The notes under the pieces were generated by a model. The model did not search any database, was not told the DNA's origin, and saw nothing but the letters and a program-made list of their open reading frames with translations. 36,406 bases of DNA from Curvivirga aplysinae (lineage in GTDB: Bacteria > Pseudomonadota > Alphaproteobacteria > UBA8366 > Aestuariispiraceae): positions 1 through 36,406 of the forward strand of contig NZ_SMMC01000193.1 of assembly GCF_009711445.1 (NCBI RefSeq), written 5' to 3'. Shown here piece after piece: positions 1-8,376 of the stretch. The position numbers were made by a program, and so were the translations under genes. Numbering within the stretch: position 1 is the first letter of the stretch; the number at the start of each line of letters is the position of its first letter.

Positions 1-51
1 TATATACTGTCTGATGCTGTCCGATGTGATCTAACCAAATCCTAGATATTT

Positions 52-100
52 GGGGGTATGTCGGGGGGTATATTTAATGGACTAATTGGGAGTTACCCCC
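52..100. repeat. G-run repeats ahead of the integrase remnant
   Basis: The octamer GGGGGTAT occurs at 52-59 and again at 64-71, and an inverted partner TACCCCC lies at 94-100, just before the ATG at 103. Such G-rich repeats just upstream of a P4-type integrase gene may be recombinase binding sites at one arm of an attachment region. No tRNA gene is visible in the 51 bases to the left, so an att site cannot be fixed. Confidence 0.35.
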
Positions 101-102
101 AG

Positions 103-540
103 ATGAAGTTAACAGACGCAAAGATCAAGGCCGCAAAACCAAAAGAGAAACCGTATAAGCTGGCTGATGGTCATGGTATGTATTTAGATATTCGCCCGAA
201 TGGTAGCAAATACTGGCGGTTAAAATATCGGATATTCAATAAAGAGAAATTGTTGTCCTTTGGTGTATATCCCTAAGTGACCTTAGCAGAAGCGCGCGAG
301 AAACGCCGCCTTGCTCGCATATTGATTGCGGATGATATTGACCCATCCCAAGAGCGCAAAAAAGAGAAACTGCAAAAGCAAATTGATCAGGGTAATAGTT
401 TTGAGGCGGTGGCACGTGAATGGCATGAAAACAGGAAAGATCGCTGGAACCAGCGATACGCAGCCGAAATCTTAAACCGTCTTGAGCAAGATATTTTTCC
501 AGATTTAGGACCCATCCCCATCATGTTCGAAGCCGGCTAG
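103..540 (+). pseudogene. P4-type tyrosine recombinase/integrase, broken N-terminal remnant
   Basis: Reading from ATG 103, the frame gives the N-terminal DNA-binding (DUF4102-type) domain of phage/island integrases: a KLTDAKIKAAKP start, an LADGHGMYLDIRPNGSKYW stretch, then LSFGVYP. A TAA stop at 274-276 stands where this family normally has a codon such as GAA (P-E-V-[ST]-L-A-E-A-R). The same frame continues past it with TLAEAREKRRLA and the start of the SAM-like core-binding domain, then loses similarity after FPDLG and stops at 540. The catalytic domain (Arg...His-x-x-Arg...Tyr) is absent, and about 145 of roughly 400 residues remain. It is therefore a dead integrase and marks an old mobile-element edge. 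The ORF can be extended to ATG 58, but the family start is at 103. Confidence 0.85.
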
Positions 541-595
541 TATAGTGAGCGCAGCACACATCACTCTTTGCGAACAGGTTCAACGAAACTTAAAC

Positions 596-1735
596 CTAGT
601 CGGTATCAGTGTTTTCAAACTCCTGATTAATCCACTCAAAAAAACGAGGTAGAAACTTTTCTCGACCATATTTTGTGAAATGCATCGAATCATAAAAGTC
701 AATATCCTCGTATATGTGTTCCCTAAACGATACAAACTTAATCCCAGTGGATCTAACATCGTTATAGTAATTCTCAGTTAACATACTATTTGAAAAATAT
801 TTTTCAGGATGCGAGGTATTTTGAAGCCAACTTGATACAACCGAGTCATCTAAATAGTTCTCAGGAAGGAAGGCTGGGTTATTAACTAAAAAATGTTCAG
901 ACCATGGCATTTCGATTAGATAGAATCTCCCCCCTTTACTTTCAACATAATTTTCGGCCATCTTATAAAAATTACGCACTGGAATTGTCGGTTGATAGTT
1001 ACTGATCCATCTGTCGTACTTATCTAAAATTTGGTCACTTTTACTAATAACGTTACGAATCATTTCTTTTCTGAACGCGATAGAATCTTTTAAATAATCC
1101 AATTCATATTGGGTCGGTTTAATTTTCGCTCTTTCTTGGAAACCTCTGCCAAACATTTTTGATATATCGGCTTGGGCAGATTTCATTAGTATCAGCCCTC
1201 GTTTTTTCAATTTATTAACAAAGCAATTTATTGAGAATGGTCTGTTACGCAAGGAATCGTATTCTATTGTATGAACCGCAGGAATCTTAATATTCTCACA
1301 TTCTGTGTTCCCAATTTCATGTAACCTATTTGGGGAAACATGTGAAAGTACTATAGTATCTTGGTCGATATCGAAGTTGGTTAATAACAAAAGACTTTCA
1401 GCTGCTGTTTGCCTACTATAGCCAATCTCTTTAAAGTCTACATTTTGGTTATTGTAGATAGATGCATATTTGTTATTTAAATCAGTATCTTTTGGGAACC
1501 CAACCATAATTTGAGACCCCCCCATAATAATAACTTTTTTCCCCTTGCTTAAGTTTGCAGTAATTACCTTTTTTTGAACTTTCTCCTTGTCGATTAATAA
1601 CCACTCATTGTCAAACATGTTACTAGCGATGTTAAATCCTGAGCCGTTCATTGACATGATGATCGTGACTATTGTAAGGAGACTAACAGCGATTGGTAGC
1701 AATCTGGGCTTTAGAAGGGATTTTCTATCTAGCAT
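596..1735 (-). CDS. DltD/AlgJ-like SGNH-hydrolase-fold acyltransferase
   Basis: A 379-residue protein with one N-terminal membrane anchor (about residues 12-29) and the rest outside the membrane. The SGNH fold is suggested by MGGSQIMVG (block I, putative nucleophile Ser74) and by D-S-M-H near the C-terminus (block V, Asp349 and His352). DltD, AlgJ and AlgX proteins of this kind work with an MBOAT protein to move acyl groups onto envelope polymers, and an MBOAT gene lies in the divergent operon. A strong Shine-Dalgarno site (AGGAG, six bases upstream) supports this ATG. The middle of the protein is not recognisable by eye, so the substrate is unknown. It is AT-rich like the divergent operon, in keeping with one acquired unit. 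Confidence 0.72.
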   Translation of the reverse strand: MLDRKSLLKPRLLPIAVSLLTIVTIIMSMNGSGFNIASNMFDNEWLLIDKEKVQKKVITANLSKGKKVIIMGGSQIMVGFPKDTDLNNKYASIYNNQNVDFKEIGYSRQTAAESLLLLTNFDIDQDTIVLSHVSPNRLHEIGNTECENIKIPAVHTIEYDSLRNRPFSINCFVNKLKKRGLILMKSAQADISKMFGRGFQERAKIKPTQYELDYLKDSIAFRKEMIRNVISKSDQILDKYDRWISNYQPTIPVRNFYKMAENYVESKGGRFYLIEMPWSEHFLVNNPAFLPENYLDDSVVSSWLQNTSHPEKYFSNSMLTENYYNDVRSTGIKFVSFREHIYEDIDFYDSMHFTKYGREKFLPRFFEWINQEFENTDTD

Positions 1736-2158
1736 GGCTTACTCCTCGTGACTAAAAACTTGAAGGGACTTATTGTAAAATGCCAATTTTGGTTTTCCTA
1801 TTGCAGTATATATTTTGGACAGGGATGCTGACAAATATAGTTTTGGGCTATTTATTTTTGGAACTTGGCGGCAGTAATTCATTGCAACTCTTTAGATATG
1901 CCGCATTTTGACCTTTCTTTGGCCGTGAACGGTTCTGTTTTTCTATATTTTTTCCTTATTACTGGATAGAAATGAGCTTAAAAAAACGAACATTTCGCAT
2001 AGGAGTATCTCTGCTAAAATTATCCAAACAAATTAGCGATCGGCAAGGTAATACTCCCGTATTTTACGATCAAGTCTTTTTTTCCTTTAAAATAGCTGAT
2101 GATTGCGATAAAAGTTGACGTAACCTTGATGGGGTTTATTTACAAGAAAGAATTTAGT
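1736..2158. promoter_or_regulatory. Divergent intergenic region between SGNH gene and flavodoxin operon
   Basis: About 420 AT-rich bases separate two divergent gene starts, so promoters for both directions should be here. I see no strong consensus -35/-10 pair, no riboswitch and no long hairpin. The last 60 bases could be coding if translation of the flavodoxin-like gene began at ATG 2099 rather than 2159. Confidence 0.4.
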
Positions 2159-3676
2159 ATGCCAGTGAAAATTTTAGGAATTTCGGGTTCTCTTCGAAAC
2201 GCGAGATTCGGTCGCGGTAGCACGGTCTTAGTTGAAGAAATTAAAAAAATTAAAGATGAAACTGAGCTAAAATCATACCTACAGATGCAAACGAAAATCC
2301 GGGTCGAAGATTTTATATCTGCTGGACGTGATAAAGACTTACCTTTTGATATTACTTATAAAAACCTGCAAAAAGCAAAAGGTGACAAAGGTTTATCAAA
2401 CTCGGAAGCAGCCTTAGCGGCAGGTCTTTGGGGAGCACATCGTGAAGGTGTCGATATCGCACACCTAGGCTTATCGACCTACTTTCCAATGAATGGTAGC
2501 TCTAGAAACTTAGATGATCTTAAGAAGAATATTTTAGCGTCTGATGCCCTTTTAATCTCTGGGCCAGTATATTTTGGTGACCGCAGTTCGTTGGTAAATG
2601 AATTTATCGAATTTTTGAATCGAGATGCCGAACTTAAGGAATATTGCCGTGGGCGCTTATATGCTGGAATTACAGTCGGTGCAAAGCGTAACGGGGGGCA
2701 GGAAACAACACTGATCTATCAAATCATTGATATGACTAATCTAAATATGCTCGCTGTAGGGAACTCAGCTAAAACTACATCGCAGTATGGCGGTACTGTT
2801 TTGGCTGGAGATGTTGGTACAGCTTGGGCGGATGATTATGGTTTAGATACCTCCATTGGTACGGGCGCACGACTGGTGAAAGTGACGAGGACTTTAAAAG
2901 CTGGAGATAGCTATAAACTGAAATCACCCGTCAAAATTGGCGTATGGATCATGCAGGATACGCCAGAAAAAAGGGGTTTATCCTATTTTGAAGATTTTAT
3001 TAAACGATCAAATATTGATGGTGTTGATTACAAACTTTTAGACTTAACACAGAAAGACATCGCTCGATGCATCGCCTGTGATTTATGCCCAACTCATCAT
3101 GGGCCACGTGATGAATACGCATGTATCATTGGTAAAAAGCAGGACTATTTTGTTCAAGAACATGAAGATCTAATGGATGTGGATGCCGTATTAATTGCAG
3201 CGTATAGTCCTGTTGATAGAGCAGAAATTGAAAGCGTTTATCAAAGGTTTTTCGAACGCACACGTTATGTCCGTCGTGGTCATTATATGCTATCAGATCG
3301 CCTAGCAGCACCTTTCGTAATTTCAGAACTTAATGCTAACCAAAATTTACACATTCGTATTCTGACTTCTATGGTACGTCATCATACTATTTTGCATCAT
3401 CCATTAATTGGTGTAGAGGCAAATGGTAAAATCATAAATGACGATTATTGCAAAGCTCGATTTGATGAATTTGCTGAAAATGCGGTTCGAGCGACTAAGG
3501 CCCGTCTAATTCAAGAAGATGATGCACTCGAAACTAATTACAATCCTGTAGGTTACGTAATATCACGTGAACGCAACGAAATTGATGATAAAACTGGAAA
3601 AAATGCACAATTGTTGGCCGGAAAACAAAAAGATCACTCAACTGAACGCGATTTACGTTTGGAGAAAGTAAAGTGA
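2159..3676 (+). CDS. Tandem flavodoxin-fold NADPH-dependent FMN reductase-like protein
   Basis: The first half opens with the phosphate-binding loop of NADPH:FMN reductases (KILGISGSLRNARFGRGS), followed by a flavin-ring loop like SGPVYFGDRSS. The second half is another flavodoxin fold starting at KIGVWIMQD and carries a cysteine cluster R-C-I-A-C-D-L-C (Cys304, Cys307, Cys310) and a later Cys. This resembles iron-sulfur flavoproteins and FMN reductases with CxxC inserts. At about 505 residues it is more than twice a single-domain reductase. ATG 2159 is preferred because AAGAAAG precedes it and the fold starts at once; ATG 2099 would add 20 residues. It overlaps the carrier-protein gene by four bases (GTGA), so the two are probably translationally coupled. 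Its role in an acyl-transfer operon is unclear; redox chemistry on a carrier-bound substrate is one possibility. Confidence 0.7.
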   Translation: MPVKILGISGSLRNARFGRGSTVLVEEIKKIKDETELKSYLQMQTKIRVEDFISAGRDKDLPFDITYKNLQKAKGDKGLSNSEAALAAGLWGAHREGVDIAHLGLSTYFPMNGSSRNLDDLKKNILASDALLISGPVYFGDRSSLVNEFIEFLNRDAELKEYCRGRLYAGITVGAKRNGGQETTLIYQIIDMTNLNMLAVGNSAKTTSQYGGTVLAGDVGTAWADDYGLDTSIGTGARLVKVTRTLKAGDSYKLKSPVKIGVWIMQDTPEKRGLSYFEDFIKRSNIDGVDYKLLDLTQKDIARCIACDLCPTHHGPRDEYACIIGKKQDYFVQEHEDLMDVDAVLIAAYSPVDRAEIESVYQRFFERTRYVRRGHYMLSDRLAAPFVISELNANQNLHIRILTSMVRHHTILHHPLIGVEANGKIINDDYCKARFDEFAENAVRATKARLIQEDDALETNYNPVGYVISRERNEIDDKTGKNAQLLAGKQKDHSTERDLRLEKVK

Positions 3677-3918
3677 GCTCTGCTGTAAATTATGAGGACC
3701 GAATTCGAAAACTGTTATGTGACGAATTTGGACTTGAAGAAAATTTGGATGTAAATGAAAAGATATTCTCATCAGGTTTTTTGGATTCTATGGATGTATT
3801 AACTCTTATCGTGCTTATGGAAAAGGAATTTGCCATTAAAGTTCCTGTTTTTGAAGCATCTCTTGATATGTTTGATAGTATTACTGAAATTAATAAGTTA
3901 ATCGCGAAATATCAATAA
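3673..3918 (+). CDS. Stand-alone acyl/aminoacyl carrier protein (DltC-like)
   Basis: An 81-residue acidic four-helix carrier protein. The phosphopantetheine attachment motif is G-F-L-D-S-M-D with Ser39, and the length matches DltC and short ACPs. It starts at GTG 3673, overlapping the upstream stop, with GGAGAAAG as ribosome binding site; its TAA stop shares one base with the ATG of the MBOAT gene (TAATG). The neighbours (adenylating ligase, MBOAT, SGNH protein) make it the likely carrier of the group that is transferred through the membrane. Confidence 0.85.
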   Translation: MSSAVNYEDRIRKLLCDEFGLEENLDVNEKIFSSGFLDSMDVLTLIVLMEKEFAIKVPVFEASLDMFDSITEINKLIAKYQ

Positions 3919-5579
3919 TGGCAAAACAACTATTTAGCCCAAAGAGCTCTATTATCACCTTGTTCGGTATAGTGTCAGTTCTTTTGGTTTTAATTGCTTT
4001 CCCCATTCAATCTCCTGTCAGTTTAAAAGGGTTTGAAGATTTACCATCTGTAACTGATGAAGATATACAGTTACAGGGTATTTTGGTTAATGACCATGTC
4101 TTACCAAAATTACTATTTCAATTTACTTTTTTGGGGCAGGGTCAACTGACTGTTGGAGAGGAGAGCTTTAATCTAAGTAATAGATCGAAATATTGCTCAA
4201 CAAATAGTCACACGGAACAAATTAATTGCAATATTGTAACGAAAATCTACGCTGATCAAACATCAATTGAGCTTTTGTTTTTAAAAGGAACAAAAATAAA
4301 TAACTTTAATTGGAAAGTTGTGAAGTATAAGCAAAAAACAACGTTGTCAGCCGTCATGTCTGATAACATTATTTATACCTCTTTAGCCTTCGGTTTGCTT
4401 TTTTTACTTGCCTTCGTTTACTTTACTCAATCACATCAAGCGCTGCAGCAATGGGGCGTTATAGCAATTACCGTTTCATTTATTACAATAAATGATGCGA
4501 TTTTTAGTCTAATATTGCTTATTTTTCTGTTCTCAATCTATCGAACTAATTTCTTATTATCACAAAGCAATAATCGACTTACTAAGTTATCAGCTTTTAT
4601 TTTTATTTCGATCGGTTTCCTACTTCTTTTTAAGTATGGCAAAGAAGGTATATATAGCATTTTTCAAAACCCCGGACAGTTGAATTTGTTGATGCCACTC
4701 GGGGTTTCTTATTTTATCATTAGATTGATTGATACCCAGTTGCGTTGGTATCGTGGACAGTATTTAAGTATTTCGTTTAGAGAGTTTTTATTCTTTATTA
4801 TATTTCCTGGTACCCTTGTAGCAGGGCCTATAGAGAACATACAAAACTTCTATAAAAACCGTATTGTTACGTTAGCGAGTTCTGATTATGCGTATGGTTT
4901 GTCACGTATAATAATCGGTTTGTTTAAGAAAATTGTTATTGCAGATGGTTTTCTATACAAGCTTATGTCTGGTGGTGCTTTTAATAGCATTCTGTTTAGC
5001 GATGGTACAAATAGCTTAGTAAATAGCTTAATTGTGGATCCGACTGGTGCTAGTGGATCACAAATTATTATTTTTGCATTAATAGGCATCATCTTTGCCT
5101 ATGTAGATTTTTCATCCTATTCGGATATTGCGATCGGTTTTTCCAGGTTGCTTGGGTATAAAATCAGAGAAAATTTCAATTTTCCGATTTTGGCTGTGAA
5201 TATCCGTGAATATTGGAAACGATGGCATATGTCGTTGTCAGATTGGGCGTTTCAAAATATTTTCTTTCCATTGATGATTAAAACTCGAAACTCACATATA
5301 CCAGTAGTTGTAACAATGATGACTATTGGACTTTGGCATGCGTTTAATTTATCTTGGTTTTCTTGGGCAATACACCATTCTTCAGGGATTATTCTGGTTT
5401 CAATATTAGAAAAACATTTCAGAGTTAATCAAAGAATTTTATTCTTCTTAACACCGGTTAGAATACTGCTAACTCTTTCTTTTGCTTCGATGGGCTTTTT
5501 GTTCGTATATTTTAATGATTATGAAATAGCATCTACGTTGTATCTTAGCTTATGGAAAAAAATACTCCCTTTTTTATAG
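3918..5579 (+). CDS. MBOAT-family membrane acyltransferase (DltB/AlgI-like)
   Basis: A 553-residue polytopic membrane protein. The first TM helix (about residues 12-30) is followed by an extracytoplasmic stretch of about 110 residues containing two cysteines, then many helices. MBOAT hallmarks are present: a G-P-I-E-N loop, YSDIAIGFSRLLGYKIREN, NIREYWKRWHMSLSDW, and the catalytic histidine His474 in TIGLWHAF. DltB and AlgI accept an acyl group from a carrier or CoA on the cytosolic side and pass it to an outside acceptor, usually with a DltD/AlgJ partner such as the product of the divergent gene. The N-terminal extracytoplasmic segment is longer than in DltB. It ends nine bases before the ligase start. 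Confidence 0.9.
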   Translation: MAKQLFSPKSSIITLFGIVSVLLVLIAFPIQSPVSLKGFEDLPSVTDEDIQLQGILVNDHVLPKLLFQFTFLGQGQLTVGEESFNLSNRSKYCSTNSHTEQINCNIVTKIYADQTSIELLFLKGTKINNFNWKVVKYKQKTTLSAVMSDNIIYTSLAFGLLFLLAFVYFTQSHQALQQWGVIAITVSFITINDAIFSLILLIFLFSIYRTNFLLSQSNNRLTKLSAFIFISIGFLLLFKYGKEGIYSIFQNPGQLNLLMPLGVSYFIIRLIDTQLRWYRGQYLSISFREFLFFIIFPGTLVAGPIENIQNFYKNRIVTLASSDYAYGLSRIIIGLFKKIVIADGFLYKLMSGGAFNSILFSDGTNSLVNSLIVDPTGASGSQIIIFALIGIIFAYVDFSSYSDIAIGFSRLLGYKIRENFNFPILAVNIREYWKRWHMSLSDWAFQNIFFPLMIKTRNSHIPVVVTMMTIGLWHAFNLSWFSWAIHHSSGIILVSILEKHFRVNQRILFFLTPVRILLTLSFASMGFLFVYFNDYEIASTLYLSLWKKILPFL

Positions 5580-5588
5580 GTATGTCCC

Positions 5589-7055
5589 TTGAATACTTCT
5601 TTTAACATTGCATGCGTCATTCAAAGCTCATGGAGCCGCTCTTTAGAAGACCTAATTTTTGTTGATAATTCTATTTCATTATCTCGAAGTGAGTTTCTAT
5701 TTAAAACTTCATTAGCACGAGAAGTCTTAAAACTTCATATCGGTCCTAAGGATAAAGTTCTTATATCCGGGGGGCGGGGTATAAAGTTTTTCATCGAATT
5801 ATTTGCAGTTTGGTCACTTGGCGCAACTGCAGTACCTATTGCAGCAGATGCTACAGAAGACTATATCGATTTTGTTTCAAAAACTGTTTCACCTAAAGCT
5901 TATTGCGGAGATCTTTTTCTAAATGGGTTAGTTATAGATTATGATAAGGAGCCGGAGCCACAAACTGATGTTTCCTTTGAATACTATCCTGTAAACGCCG
6001 ACGATGACTGTGCTATATTGTTTACTTCGGGATCAACTGGCATTCCTAAAGGAGTCCTACTTTCTCATCAGAGTATATTAGGAAATTCTAGAGGAATTCT
6101 GGAAATATTGAACTTTCAAAATGAACGTGTTTTTGTTAATACGCCTTTTCATTTCACTAGTGCTATATGCCATTTCATTGCTTGTAGTCTGTCAGGCTCA
6201 TGTTTTATCGGTATCGAGAATAAATTCCTATTCAGTGATTTACCTAAAGAAATTTCAAAATATAAAATTACGTGTTTCGGAGGCGCTCCAGTCCAATTGC
6301 GTTGGATTGCAGAATATTTGTTAGCTCACGAACCACAAGATATTGAATCTCTCTCTTCATTGAAATCTGTGATATCATCAGGTGATCACCTTTCAGAAGA
6401 TATTATTGAAAAGTTTAAGGCTACGCCTTTTCAAGTCAAAATTTTTACTGTGTATGGTTTAACTGAATTAGGTGGGCGTTTTTGCGTGTTGAGGCCGGAA
6501 GATATAAATAGATTCCCGGGAAGTGTCGGTAAGCCAATTGAGGGTTTATCTGTTGAAATTCACGATAGTGATACATATGAGCCTTTAGAGTCAGGTGAAA
6601 GAGGCGTTATTATCGCATCAGGTAAGTTTGTGTTTAAGGAGTATATAAACAATAGAGAAGCCACTGATAAATCGTTGAACCAGTATGGCTTTAATACAGG
6701 GGATATAGGCTATTTAAATGATATGGGATACTTATATCTAGTCGGTAGATCCGATGATGTCTTTAAAGTAAATGGACAAAAGCTGTCATCTCTGCTTATT
6801 CAACAAGAAATGATGAAACTTGATCTTTTTGATGATGTTGCGGTTACTCCGCATGTTTCTGAGTTATATGGCCAGATTCCAAAAGCATACTGTGTAATGA
6901 AGAAGGATGTAGTATTTCAGAAAGGACACATCTTACGTATGTTAAGAAAGGAACTTCCTCTGAATCATCTACCAAAAGAATTTTGTGTTGTTTCAAAAAT
7001 ACCTAGAACAGGTTCTGGTAAAATCCAAAAACATTTATTACAAAACATGGTGTGA
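5589..7055 (+). CDS. AMP-forming acyl/aminoacid ligase (DltA-like adenylation protein)
   Basis: A complete ANL-superfamily adenylating enzyme of 488 residues. Core motifs appear in order: LFTSGSTGIPKG (about 144-155), VYGLTE (288-293), NTGDIG with Asp372, GRSDDVFKVNG (386-396) and the C-terminal RTGSGKIQ with the catalytic lysine Lys478. The length is close to DltA. The start is taken as TTG 5589: the nearby ATG 5582 is in another frame and closes after seven codons. It should activate a carboxylic acid and load it onto the carrier protein two genes upstream. The substrate (D-alanine, another amino acid or a short acid) cannot be read by eye. Confidence 0.85.
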   Translation: MNTSFNIACVIQSSWSRSLEDLIFVDNSISLSRSEFLFKTSLAREVLKLHIGPKDKVLISGGRGIKFFIELFAVWSLGATAVPIAADATEDYIDFVSKTVSPKAYCGDLFLNGLVIDYDKEPEPQTDVSFEYYPVNADDDCAILFTSGSTGIPKGVLLSHQSILGNSRGILEILNFQNERVFVNTPFHFTSAICHFIACSLSGSCFIGIENKFLFSDLPKEISKYKITCFGGAPVQLRWIAEYLLAHEPQDIESLSSLKSVISSGDHLSEDIIEKFKATPFQVKIFTVYGLTELGGRFCVLRPEDINRFPGSVGKPIEGLSVEIHDSDTYEPLESGERGVIIASGKFVFKEYINNREATDKSLNQYGFNTGDIGYLNDMGYLYLVGRSDDVFKVNGQKLSSLLIQQEMMKLDLFDDVAVTPHVSELYGQIPKAYCVMKKDVVFQKGHILRMLRKELPLNHLPKEFCVVSKIPRTGSGKIQKHLLQNMV

Positions 7056-7345
7056 TGGTCATTTGAAAATTACTGTAATCACCCAGATATCTTACAGGAC
7101 CTTATAGACCGCAGTATTCTTAGACTTGCCCAATAACTTCTTCCTATAAGTGAAGAACGATATTAGATAACAAAAGATACTGAGACGAACCGAATGCCCG
7201 CAGGTGACATTCGCAAGTCGTCGAATGACAAGCATTGAGCTGGTCCTGATTGTTAAGACAGTTTGGCAGCTTAGTTAAGGTGCATCCATGTTTCATGATT
7301 ATGCTGCCAGTTTGATTTGTTGATCCAGAGAAGGGGGAGGATACT

Positions 7346-8332
7346 GTGCGGTTCTTTGTCGAGGAAGGGGTCTCTGGATCGGCCAGAGTTAACTTTGCAG
7401 AGTTCAGCACGCAGTTCCAATCGATCGAGACGGCCATAGGAACTGAGCGCAGCGACTGGCTGCACGCTGGGGGTAACGTGACGACACTCTATGGCGGCGA
7501 TAACATCGACCACCTATACAGCGAGGCTGGCGTGGCCAATCTGTTGGATGGCGGGAATGGCGCTGACAATTTCTATCTGGCGGGCGGTGACGATGAGGTG
7601 GTCGGCGGCCAGGGCCAGGATGTATTGTGGCTGACTTCTGCCCAGTCTGGTGTGACTGCTAACTTCGGTACGGCGGGAAGCATCGATTTGGGGGCGGCAT
7701 TTGGAATCGGAACCCAGACCACGATCACGCTTTCCAGCATAGAAGTTGTTCGGGGCAGTAACTATGACGATGTTCTCCATGCCGGTGGTGATCAGGTCAA
7801 GTTGATCGGTAACGACGGGAATGATGATCTGCATGGTAATGAACAGGACAATGACCTGAGCGGCAACTATGGAGACGATCTCCTGCTCGGATATGATGGG
7901 CCAAACACCTTTAATTGGGAAGCGGGCGATGACAGCTATGAGATTCGGTTCGGTCTGCAAAACAATGTTACGACCAAGATCGTCGATTTTGGCGGCACGG
8001 ATAGCCTGCATTTGGTCAACAGTGAAGGGGTGGAGAGCTTGGAGGATGTGTGGTTTAAGAAAGGTGGTGCAAGTGGCAGCCATCTCGATATCATCTTTCG
8101 CCGGGATAACTACTATCAGACAGTGGAGGTTACATCCTATTTTGCGGATGCGACAATTGGCATCGACGAGGTGACGCTGGAGGGGATCGACAAGAAACTT
8201 AGCCGCGCCAATATCGACCTGCTGGTCTCCTATATGGCCGGACATGCTGAATTCGACATAGGCGGCGACACTGGAAATGGTAAAACTGTTCAGGACCGCA
8301 TCAATGAACTCTGGATCGCACCGGCGGCGTGA
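7346..8332 (+). CDS. RTX/hemolysin-type calcium-binding protein, probably a C-terminal remnant
   Basis: A 328-residue acidic protein rich in glycine and aspartate with several glycine-rich nonapeptide repeats (for example LLDGGNGADNF, AGGDDEVVGGQGQD, IGNDGNDDLHGN, LSGNYGDDLL) that form calcium-binding beta-rolls. The C-terminal 120 residues resemble the conserved tail of RTX proteins, which carries the type I export signal. The preferred start is GTG 7346 behind GGGGGAGG; a stop lies at 7313. The frame begins in the middle of a repeat-like region, so it may be the 3' end of a larger gene, although it has its own ribosome binding site. Base composition is visibly more G+C-rich than on either side, suggesting separate acquisition. 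It lies 300 bases past the Dlt-like operon and is followed by a hairpin. Confidence 0.6.
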   Translation: MRFFVEEGVSGSARVNFAEFSTQFQSIETAIGTERSDWLHAGGNVTTLYGGDNIDHLYSEAGVANLLDGGNGADNFYLAGGDDEVVGGQGQDVLWLTSAQSGVTANFGTAGSIDLGAAFGIGTQTTITLSSIEVVRGSNYDDVLHAGGDQVKLIGNDGNDDLHGNEQDNDLSGNYGDDLLLGYDGPNTFNWEAGDDSYEIRFGLQNNVTTKIVDFGGTDSLHLVNSEGVESLEDVWFKKGGASGSHLDIIFRRDNYYQTVEVTSYFADATIGIDEVTLEGIDKKLSRANIDLLVSYMAGHAEFDIGGDTGNGKTVQDRINELWIAPAA

Positions 8333-8348
8333 TAAACAGGAAATAGTG

Positions 8349-8376
8349 AGAAGCCCTCCCTGAAGAGAGGGCTTCT
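8349..8376 (+). terminator. Hairpin terminator after the RTX gene
   Basis: A perfect 10-bp stem (AGAAGCCCTC at 8349-8358 pairing with GAGGGCTTCT at 8367-8376) with an eight-base loop lies 17 bases after the RTX stop. The T-run behind it is weak, so it may act as a terminator or as an mRNA 3' end stabiliser. Confidence 0.65.

Noticed and set aside
1..51. tRNA 3' end or att site left of the integrase remnant
   Set aside because: No T-arm or acceptor pattern could be made out in the bases available.
5582..5605. ATG 5582 as the start of the adenylating ligase
   Set aside because: It is in a different frame and meets a stop after seven codons; the ligase frame opens at TTG 5589.
7514..8245. A 243-codon minus-strand ORF opposite the RTX gene
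   Set aside because: It is a shadow of regular RTX repeat codons; the plus strand shows the real glycine-rich nonapeptides.
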